Shown here piece after piece: positions 8,318-14,232 of a stretch of 23,949 nt of DNA. This DNA comes from JAVBSN01 sp031556525 (GTDB lineage Bacteria > Bacillota > Clostridia > Lachnospirales > Lachnospiraceae). The translations under genes and the position numbers were made by a program. Within the stretch, counting starts at the first letter, position 1, and every line of letters begins with the position of its first letter. Under the pieces are notes generated by a model that was not told where the DNA came from, searched no databases, and was given only the letters and a program-made list of their open reading frames with translations. The stretch covers positions 1-23,949 of the forward strand of contig JAVBSS010000021.1 of NCBI GenBank assembly GCA_031556525.1, written 5' to 3'.

Positions 8318-10330
8318 ATGAAAGTATACATAAAGAAAATGCTAGCGTTGGTGTTGGCATGCGGATTGATGATGACAAGCATAACTGTTGAAGCAGAAGA
8401 GTTAGATGTGTCAACAACAGAAGTAATAGAAGAGTTAGATGAAATAGACGTATTATTAACAGATGAAACGACAGAAGAAATATCGGAAACAAGCAAAGAC
8501 ATAACAATAGAAGATGCAGAATATGAGGAATCCGAAGAAGTTGATGCAGTAGGTGCGGATCTTGTATCAGGAGATTATAAATATAAGGTTCTTAGTGATG
8601 GAACTGTAGAGATAACGAAATATATAGGAACAGGTAAGAAGATTACTATTCCGAGCATACTTGGAGGAAAGAGTGTGACAAGCATAGGGAAAAAGGCGTT
8701 TTTGGACTGTGCAAGTCTTACAAGTGTAACGATACCAAGTGGGGTGACGAAAATAGGAGAATATGCTTTTGATGACTGCACTAGTCTTGTGAGTGTAACA
8801 ATACCAAGTAGTGTGACAAAAATGGATGAAGGTGCTTTTTGCAGGTGTAGTAGTCTTACAAGTGTAACAATTCCTAAAGGTATAACTACTATAGGGGAAG
8901 GACTTTTTGCAAATTGTAGTAGTCTTACAAGTATAACAATACCAAATGGTGTTACAAAGATAGAAGATGGTGCTTTTTACTATAGTGGACTTACAAGTAT
9001 AACGATTCCTAATGATGTAACGTCAATAGGAAGCATGGCTTTTAGCTACTGTTATGCACTTACAAGTGTGACGATACCGAGTGGTGTAACGAGTATAGGA
9101 GAATACGCTTTTCAGGATTGTACTAATCTTACAAGCGTGACGATACCAAGTGGAGTGACAACGATAGAGCAGGGTGTATTTACCTACTGTACAAGCCTTA
9201 CAAGTGTGACGATACCAAGTGGTGTAACTACTATAGGAAAAGATGCTTTTGCGCACTGTACTAAACTTGCAGATGTAACAATGGAAAAGGGAGTGACAAG
9301 TATATCGGATCGTGCGTTTTATAATTGTATAGGACTTACAAGTGTAACAATTCCGAATAGTGTAACAAGTATAGGACAGCATGCGTTTGCCTATTGTGCT
9401 AATCTTACAAGTGTGACTATACCAAGTAGTGTAACAAGTATAGGTGATGGTGCATTTGATTATACAGCCGCGGGAAAGATTATATATGGTAACAAGGGTA
9501 GTTATGCAGAAAGTTTTGCTGCTCAAAAAGGATATACATACAAATATAGTGTGGGTGTATGTAAGGTAACGTTATCAAAGACAACATATACATATGATGG
9601 GAAACAAAAGAAACCTACGGTAACGGTAAAAGACGGTACTACGACATTGAAAAATGGAACAGACTATACGGTAACTTATCCTAGTAAGGGCGCGATGGGA
9701 AAAGCAACAGTGATTATTACAGGTAAAGGCGCTTATATAGGAACATTTAAGAAAACAATTACTATTAACAAGTTAGGGTATTACAATGTAACTACCGACG
9801 GTGGCGAATGGAAGAATGAGATCTATAAACTAGGCGGAGTTAAGATGACAGATATATTCTTCTGTGATGGAACATATACATACTATCTTCAAGCAGATGG
9901 GACACCTATGAAAAACAGATTAACATATCATCCAGATGGAGTACATTTAATATACTTCGACAGTAAGGGACATGAGCTATTTGATAAATTCCAATACTGT
10001 GCAGATGTAGGTTATACATGCTATTTTGACACGAATGGATATCTTTACAAAGATGTAATAACATTTAGTAATGGAAAACCTTATTACTTAGATGGAAATG
10101 GTAAGATGAAACAAGATGAATATTTTACATTCAATAATGGAGTTGATCGAGGATATGCACAGGCAGACGGAAGCTTGATGAATACTGGGTTCGGATATGA
10201 TCCGTCAGGAAACACAGTATTCTATCACTGGAATGGAATGATAGCAAGAGGCCTTATAACTGATGGTCAATGGTATTATGATATGGACTTAACAGATGGA
10301 CATTTGCTAGGACAGTTTGCAGCTAACTAA
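8318..10330 (+). CDS. Secreted BspA-like leucine-rich-repeat surface protein
   Basis: Secreted protein of 670 residues, probably held at the cell surface and likely involved in binding or adhesion; no enzyme domain is visible. The start at 8318 has AAGGGG 7 bases upstream; an in-frame ATG 7 codons earlier lacks a site. A signal peptide (about 1-26, Lys-rich then hydrophobic, cleavage after VEA) is followed by an acidic Glu/Thr-rich stretch (about 27-85). Next come about 11-12 LRR_5/Treponema-type repeats of 23 residues (consensus LTSVTIPSGVTSIGEYAFxxC, about 108-390), then an Ig/MBG-like domain (about 410-488, TYTYDGKQKKPTVTV). The C-terminal 180 residues are rich in Tyr, Gly and Asp and resemble glucan/choline-binding wall repeats (YYLDGNGKMKQ, GQWYYDMDL), a probable wall anchor. 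No LPxTG sorting signal is present. It is a single-gene unit. Confidence 0.9.
   Translation: MKVYIKKMLALVLACGLMMTSITVEAEELDVSTTEVIEELDEIDVLLTDETTEEISETSKDITIEDAEYEESEEVDAVGADLVSGDYKYKVLSDGTVEITKYIGTGKKITIPSILGGKSVTSIGKKAFLDCASLTSVTIPSGVTKIGEYAFDDCTSLVSVTIPSSVTKMDEGAFCRCSSLTSVTIPKGITTIGEGLFANCSSLTSITIPNGVTKIEDGAFYYSGLTSITIPNDVTSIGSMAFSYCYALTSVTIPSGVTSIGEYAFQDCTNLTSVTIPSGVTTIEQGVFTYCTSLTSVTIPSGVTTIGKDAFAHCTKLADVTMEKGVTSISDRAFYNCIGLTSVTIPNSVTSIGQHAFAYCANLTSVTIPSSVTSIGDGAFDYTAAGKIIYGNKGSYAESFAAQKGYTYKYSVGVCKVTLSKTTYTYDGKQKKPTVTVKDGTTTLKNGTDYTVTYPSKGAMGKATVIITGKGAYIGTFKKTITINKLGYYNVTTDGGEWKNEIYKLGGVKMTDIFFCDGTYTYYLQADGTPMKNRLTYHPDGVHLIYFDSKGHELFDKFQYCADVGYTCYFDTNGYLYKDVITFSNGKPYYLDGNGKMKQDEYFTFNNGVDRGYAQADGSLMNTGFGYDPSGNTVFYHWNGMIARGLITDGQWYYDMDLTDGHLLGQFAAN
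8717..9472 (+). repeat. Tandem 69-bp repeats encoding the LRR units
   Basis: Eleven in-frame units begin with CTTACAAG-like sequence at 8717, 8786, 8855, 8924, 8990, 9059, 9128, 9197, 9266, 9335 and 9404. The spacing is 69 bp except for one 66-bp unit (8924-8989). The units at 9059, 9128 and 9197 are almost identical in DNA, suggesting recent duplication. A degenerate first unit precedes them from about 8641. Confidence 0.92.
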
Positions 10331-10353
10331 TAATAGAATATAGAATTAGATAG

Positions 10354-10385
10354 AAAGACGTTATCGAAAAAGATAGCGTCTTTTT
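10354..10385 (+). terminator. Intrinsic terminator after the LRR protein gene
   Basis: Stem AAAGACGTTATC (10354-10365) with GATAGCGTCTTT (one G-U pair), loop GAAAAA, T5 tail. The tail abuts the candidate sigma-E promoter of spoIID. Confidence 0.87.
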
Positions 10386-10414
10386 GCATATTTATTTAAA
10401 TGAGGGAATAGATT
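10386..10414 (+). promoter_or_regulatory. Candidate sigma-E promoter of spoIID
   Basis: GCATATT (10386-10392) fits the Bacillus sigma-E -35 consensus KMATATW exactly. After 14 bases, AATAGATT (10407-10414) matches CATACAMT at 5 of 8 positions. The predicted transcript would start about 20 bases before the GTG start. B. subtilis spoIID is a sigma-E gene, so the match is expected, but the -10 half is weak. Confidence 0.5.
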
Positions 10415-10440
10415 TAAACAAGTGTAAGGAGGTGTGCAAT

Positions 10441-11367
10441 GTGAGAGATAAATTAATTGTTTGGAGTGCGGCAATTATGGTTGCAATTATGATACCATAT
10501 ATAATAACGGTTATGATTACAGGCGTTGTTGGAACTAGAGAAGATCGATTCAGAGATATAAGTAGTGGTAAGAATGTACGTCTAGAAATCGATGGAGAAT
10601 ATGTTGTACTAGATGTAGAAGAATATCTTATTGGTGTATTGGCAGGACAAATATCTCCTTACAATGAAGAGGCAGCAATTAGAGCTCAGACAATTATTGC
10701 TAGGACAAACATTTTAAAAGAGATGGAAGAAGTTACGGTAATTGAGGCAACGGATTTAGATGAAGAGTATTTATTAGAAGAAGAACGTAGAGAACTTTGG
10801 GGAGAGAAACGATATAACAAATGTAACGAAATAATAGAAAATGCTATTATAGATACAAGTGGTATAACAATGGTTTATGAAGGTGAATATATAGAAGCTG
10901 TATACCATAACGTAAGTTGTGGAGTGACAGCAGACTCTATGGAATTATACGGAAAAGACATTCCGTATTTAAAAAGAGTTGAAAGTAGTTGTGATATAGA
11001 ATCTAAGGATTATATGGAAATATATACATTTACAATAGAGCAAATAACGAACTTACTATCCATAGGTACAGAAGAATTTACAATGGAGATAAGTAATAGT
11101 AATTCGGATGGATATGTAATTGAGGTGAAGATTGGAGAACTTCTATATTCAGGTGACGACATAATGAAAGCGCTTAATCTATGCTCTAATAATTTCTATG
11201 TTGAAGTCGCAGAAGGCGGATATAAAATAATATGTCTGGGCGCTGGTCATGGAATAGGGCTTAGCCAATATGGGGCTAATTATATGGCGACAGAAGGGAA
11301 GAACTATGAAGAAATATTAATGCATTATTATTCTGGAATATCCCTAAATAATACTAGTGACAAATAA
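10441..11367 (+). CDS. spoIID: Stage II sporulation protein D (SpoIID)
   Basis: Membrane-anchored peptidoglycan lytic transglycosylase of the mother cell, part of the SpoIID-SpoIIM-SpoIIP engulfment machine. GTG at 10441 has AAGGAGGTG about 8 bases upstream; the overlapping ATG at 10439 is followed at once by TGA. The protein has 308 residues: one N-terminal TM segment (about 5-30), the SpoIID domain opening with DVEEYLIGVLAGQISPYNEEAAIRAQTIIART (about 58-89), a probable zinc site (His156 in YHNVSCG, Cys160, Cys184) and the closing motif GAGHGIGLSQYGANYMA (His270). The block normally written as ExP (xxSEMPA) reads GQISP here, so the acidic residue usually in it is Gln70; Glu76 and Glu77 follow. 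Whether the enzyme is fully active is therefore open. A putative L,D-transpeptidase and a SpoIIQ-like gene follow on the same strand. Confidence 0.92.
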   Translation: MRDKLIVWSAAIMVAIMIPYIITVMITGVVGTREDRFRDISSGKNVRLEIDGEYVVLDVEEYLIGVLAGQISPYNEEAAIRAQTIIARTNILKEMEEVTVIEATDLDEEYLLEEERRELWGEKRYNKCNEIIENAIIDTSGITMVYEGEYIEAVYHNVSCGVTADSMELYGKDIPYLKRVESSCDIESKDYMEIYTFTIEQITNLLSIGTEEFTMEISNSNSDGYVIEVKIGELLYSGDDIMKALNLCSNNFYVEVAEGGYKIICLGAGHGIGLSQYGANYMATEGKNYEEILMHYYSGISLNNTSDK

Positions 11368-11443
11368 AAAGAATTTAAGTATACTACTATTACCGCATTG
11401 TTTTACAAGAAAAGCATCACAACACTAAGGAGAAAATAACTAC

Positions 11444-12709
11444 ATGAAATACTTGAAAAATAAATACATTATTACCATAGTTATTACTATACTAGTATCC
11501 TTGGCAACAATAGTCGTGAGCAAAATTATTGACAATAAGGATAGCGAAATTGTAGAAGTTGAATATTTGGAAACTGTACAATTGGAGGAGAATATTTTAT
11601 ATACTTCAAAAGATCCTATATTTGCAGTGAAAGATAGTGCTACTGATATTGAAGAAGATACAGAAATATATAATGGTTTGGAATATACCAATAATGGCAA
11701 ACCCTATTGTATAAAAGTAAATAGACAGCAAAATGTTGTAACAATATATGCCCTAGATGAAAATAACAAATATACAGTGCCGATAAAAGCAATGGTATGT
11801 TCAGTAGGATTGAATAATGCCACCCCAACGGGTTCGTACACCACCTATAATAGAAGAGAGTGGGCATTGTTATATGGCAATGTATGGGGACAATATGCGT
11901 ATAGAATAGATGGTCCTATAATGTTTCATTCAGTGCCATACTATACCAAGAATAAAGACGATTTAAAATCAGCAGAATTTAATAAGTTGGGAGAAGCAGC
12001 TTCACAAGGTTGCGTTAGGTTATCTGTATTAGATGCAAAATGGATATATGATAATTGTTCCTATGGAACGATAGTTGAAATATTTGATAGTGAATATGTA
12101 GGACCACTAGGCAAACCGACTATGGAAAAAATAGATTTGGATAGTGAGAATGCATCTTGGGATCCTACAGATTCGGATAAGAAGAACCCTTGGTTAGAGG
12201 ACAACCTTCCGGTGATATATGGAACAAAAGACATAACTATAGAGAGAGCAAGTGAAATGCCAGATTTATTAAGTGGAATTATGGCAATAGACGAGGATTA
12301 CAATGATTGTACAGCGGATATTGTAATAGAAGGTGATATCAATAATAGTAGAGTAGGAAAATATACAATAAGATATACTATCGATTCGATTGGAACGGAG
12401 TTATATAGGGAAGCATTTAGAGAGGTTAATGTAACGGTTGTAGATACTACCTCGCCAGAAATAGTAGAACTTCCGCAATCTAGAATTATTACGGTTGACA
12501 TGGCGGCATCTGATAATTTGGAAAGCATTTTGTTAGAGGGAGTAGTTGCCAAAGATTCTGGTGAAACAATGGTGTTAGGAAGTGTATATGTAAGCTATAA
12601 CGATATAGCTGGTAAAAATGTAGGGGAATACTTCGTTAAATATGTTGCTATCGATGAAGTGGGCAATAGATCTGAAGTAAAGACAGTAGCGATAAAAATA
12701 ATAGATTAA
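11444..12709 (+). CDS. Membrane-anchored L,D-transpeptidase (YkuD) with Ig-like tail
   Basis: Predicted outward-facing enzyme that forms 3-3 peptide cross-links in peptidoglycan. The 421 residues comprise an N-terminal TM anchor (about 8-27), a linker, a YkuD domain (about 88-214) and two beta-rich Ig-like/DUF5011-type domains (about 255-420, ending in KNVGEYFVKYVAIDEVGNRS). Catalytic features are His162 (MFHSVPY) and SQGCVRLS with Cys190 and Arg192. The usual SHGC is SQGC, so the His next to the catalytic turn is Gln, a variant I believe also occurs in other clostridial members. AAGGAG lies 11 bases before the ATG, slightly far. It sits 76 bases after spoIID with no terminator between, so co-transcription is likely. 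A wall role in the spore or sporangium is inference from position. Confidence 0.88.
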   Translation: MKYLKNKYIITIVITILVSLATIVVSKIIDNKDSEIVEVEYLETVQLEENILYTSKDPIFAVKDSATDIEEDTEIYNGLEYTNNGKPYCIKVNRQQNVVTIYALDENNKYTVPIKAMVCSVGLNNATPTGSYTTYNRREWALLYGNVWGQYAYRIDGPIMFHSVPYYTKNKDDLKSAEFNKLGEAASQGCVRLSVLDAKWIYDNCSYGTIVEIFDSEYVGPLGKPTMEKIDLDSENASWDPTDSDKKNPWLEDNLPVIYGTKDITIERASEMPDLLSGIMAIDEDYNDCTADIVIEGDINNSRVGKYTIRYTIDSIGTELYREAFREVNVTVVDTTSPEIVELPQSRIITVDMAASDNLESILLEGVVAKDSGETMVLGSVYVSYNDIAGKNVGEYFVKYVAIDEVGNRSEVKTVAIKIID

Positions 12710-12730
12710 ATAAAATATTTAATAATAAGT

Positions 12731-12759
12731 GTATAAACTCACCTTTAATTGTTTAAAAT
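12731..12759 (+). promoter_or_regulatory. Candidate sigma-F promoter of spoIIQ
   Basis: GTATA (12731-12735) fits GYWTA, then 15 bases, then GTTTAAAAT (12751-12759), which matches GGNNANANT except at the second G. A transcript from here would begin near 12766, giving a leader of about 15 bases that holds only the ribosome binding site. B. subtilis spoIIQ is a sigma-F gene. Confidence 0.5.
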
Positions 12760-12773
12760 ACGATTAGAGGTGA
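12739..12773 (+). promoter_or_regulatory. Hairpin covering the spoIIQ ribosome binding site
   Basis: TCACCTTTAAT (12739-12749) pairs with ATTAGAGGTGA (12763-12773) over 11 bp with one G-U pair and a 13-base loop. The right arm is the Shine-Dalgarno AGAGGTGA, 7 bases before the ATG. In read-through transcripts from spoIID or the transpeptidase gene this would hide the site; a transcript from the local promoter would start after the left arm. Confidence 0.55.
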
Positions 12774-12780
12774 TTTTATT

Positions 12781-13548
12781 ATGAATAATATATCAAGAGT
12801 ATTAAAACAAAATATTTTTTATGTGGCATTAGGTGTAGGAGCAATTGCTCTAATTGCAATGGTAGCAATATACACACTAAGAACGGGTAACAAAAGCGAA
12901 GATGGTCAAAATGTAAATCTTAACGAAAGTGTGGATTTAGCCAATGGCGACGAAGTCAAATATGACATTATAGAGACAGAAGAAGTAATAGGAAAGATAA
13001 CAAATGATATAGTAGATAACACCACAGAAGAGATAAATATAGAAGAGAATACTATGGATGAGGCTACAACACAAGAAGAAGTAACAGAAGAGACAGCAGA
13101 GGTAATGAGTAACAATGCAGAAGCACTTATATTTAACAGTGAAAATGGATTAGGTTGGCCACTTGTTGGAAATGTAATATTGCCATATAGCATGGATACA
13201 ACAATATATTTTCAAACATTAGAGCAGTATAGATGTAATCCAGGAATGTTAATACAAGGTGAAGTAGGAAAGCCTGTAATGGCATCTGCAGAAGGAGAAG
13301 TTATTAGTATAGAAAATAACAAAGAATACGGAAATATCATAACAGTAGATATGGGAAGCGGATACAAAGCTATATATGGACAATTAGACAGTATAGTAGT
13401 GCACAAGGGAGATACAGTAGTATTGGGAACGCAATTGGGACAAGTTGCAAATCCTACAAGTTACTATGAGAAAGAAGGAGCACATTTATATTTTGCAATA
13501 ACAAAAGATGGTACTCCTATAAATCCAATGACCCTAGTAAGTGAATAG
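12781..13548 (+). CDS. spoIIQ: SpoIIQ-like degenerate LytM (M23) protein
   Basis: Forespore membrane protein expected to bind SpoIIIAH across the septal space during engulfment and hold the feeding-tube complex. The 255 residues comprise an N-terminal TM (about 11-32), an acidic Glu/Thr-rich linker (about 38-115) and a LytM domain (about 125-250). The metal ligands are largely lost: the HxGxD motif is NPGML (His to Asn153, Asp to Leu157) and HxH is HLYF (His235 kept, second His to Tyr237). It should therefore not be an active endopeptidase, as in B. subtilis SpoIIQ. I infer SpoIIQ from the dead LytM domain, single TM, nearby spoIID and the sigma-F-like promoter. A generic M23 protein is the alternative. 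No spoIIID follows. Confidence 0.82.
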   Translation: MNNISRVLKQNIFYVALGVGAIALIAMVAIYTLRTGNKSEDGQNVNLNESVDLANGDEVKYDIIETEEVIGKITNDIVDNTTEEINIEENTMDEATTQEEVTEETAEVMSNNAEALIFNSENGLGWPLVGNVILPYSMDTTIYFQTLEQYRCNPGMLIQGEVGKPVMASAEGEVISIENNKEYGNIITVDMGSGYKAIYGQLDSIVVHKGDTVVLGTQLGQVANPTSYYEKEGAHLYFAITKDGTPINPMTLVSE

Positions 13549-13555
13549 ATGTAAA

Positions 13556-13600
13556 AAAGAGCTAGAATGTAGATAGTAAATATCTATGTTCTAGCTCTTT
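13556..13600. terminator. Bidirectional terminator between spoIIQ and perR
   Basis: AAAGAGCTAGAA (13556-13567) pairs with TTCTAGCTCTTT (13589-13600), with an inner AGATA/TATCT pairing. On the minus strand it ends in T6, so it mainly serves perR. The plus-strand tail is TTT followed by CG. Confidence 0.8.
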
Positions 13601-13650
13601 CGTAGTTATATATTAAAAGCAGAAAGATTAATCATTGAAACGTAATGTTG

Positions 13651-14052
13651 TTATAGGTCATTATTTGTACTAAGACAATCAGGACAAAGACCGGCAAATA
13701 ATAACGTATGTTCAGTGATTTGTCCGTCAAAGTTATCTGAAACTTTATCATATATCAAATCTGAGAGATCCATTTCTATATCTGATACACCACCACATTC
13801 TTTGCAAGAAAAGTGGTAATGAGGATGTGTAAAACCATCAAAATGATCTGCCTTTCCGTCACAAGATATTCTTAATATCTCCCCCCTATCAGATAATAAA
13901 GAAAGATTTCTATAAACAGTTCCTAGGCTTATGTTAGGAAGTTGCTCCCGCAGATTGCTGTACACTATGTCAGCGGTAGGATGATCTTTTCTTGTTTTTA
14001 GAAAATCAATAATTGCTTCGCGTTGTCGACTATGTTTTAGAGTAGGTTGCAT
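13651..14052 (-). CDS. perR: Peroxide-responsive Fur-family repressor PerR
   Basis: Cytoplasmic metal-dependent repressor that senses H2O2 through oxidation of iron-ligand histidines and controls peroxide defence and metal genes. The 133 residues comprise a winged helix (about 1-70, SLGTVYRNL recognition helix) and a dimerisation domain. Every ligand of B. subtilis PerR has a counterpart at a constant offset of 13: His24, Asp72, His78, His80 and Asp91 (for His37, Asp85, His91, His93, Asp104). The structural zinc cysteines are Cys83/86 and Cys123/126 (for 96/99 and 136/139). Asp91 where Fur carries Glu supports PerR over Fur or Zur. AGGAGG lies just upstream of the ATG. It is divergent from the EAL gene, has a consensus promoter with an operator-like repeat at +1, and ends at the bidirectional terminator. 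Confidence 0.93.
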   Translation of the reverse strand: MQPTLKHSRQREAIIDFLKTRKDHPTADIVYSNLREQLPNISLGTVYRNLSLLSDRGEILRISCDGKADHFDGFTHPHYHFSCKECGGVSDIEMDLSDLIYDKVSDNFDGQITEHTLLFAGLCPDCLSTNNDL

Positions 14053-14073
14053 AATATTCCTCCTTCTTTAAAA

Positions 14074-14089
14074 ATAATAACTATTATCG
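14074..14089. promoter_or_regulatory. Candidate PerR/Fur box at the perR transcription start
   Basis: Inverted repeat ATAATA-AC-TATTAT (14074-14087). The 15-mer TAATAACTATTATCG (14075-14089) matches the Fur-type box TGATAATNATTATCA at 11 of 14 defined positions. It overlaps the predicted +1 (about 14087) of the minus-strand promoter, a position that fits autorepression. A second TTATTAT/ATAATAA repeat lies at about 14092-14112. Confidence 0.6.
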
Positions 14090-14093
14090 TTTT

Positions 14094-14122
14094 ATTATAG
14101 TAAGAATAATAATATTTGTCAA
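14094..14122 (-). promoter_or_regulatory. Consensus sigma-A promoter of perR
   Basis: On the minus strand, TTGACA (14122-14117), exactly 17 bases, then TATAAT (14099-14094). Both hexamers are perfect. Confidence 0.88.
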
Positions 14123-14161
14123 TATAGTGAAATATGTTTTTACATAAAAAGGCTCTTTTCG

Positions 14162-14190
14162 TTGACATGACAACCAATAATTGATATATT
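14162..14190 (+). promoter_or_regulatory. Sigma-A promoter of the PAS-GGDEF-EAL gene
   Basis: TTGACA (14162-14167), 17-base spacer, TATATT (14185-14190), about 43 bases before the start codon. Confidence 0.82.
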
Positions 14191-14232
14191 TAAAGTACTA
14201 GATTTTTCGGTGAAAATATAGGTGGGTAGAAT

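Noticed and set aside
8348..8365. Possible lipobox (VLAC) in the LRR protein leader
   Set aside because: Leu at the -2 position and a continuing hydrophobic stretch with a VEA cleavage site fit an ordinary signal peptide better.
9023..9526. Long antisense open frame across the LRR repeats
   Set aside because: Open only because the sense strand is a 69-bp repeat; the product is a low-complexity Cys/Thr repeat with no start signals.
12781..13548. Active M23 endopeptidase
   Set aside because: The HxGxD motif is NPGML and HxH is HLY, so zinc ligands are missing.
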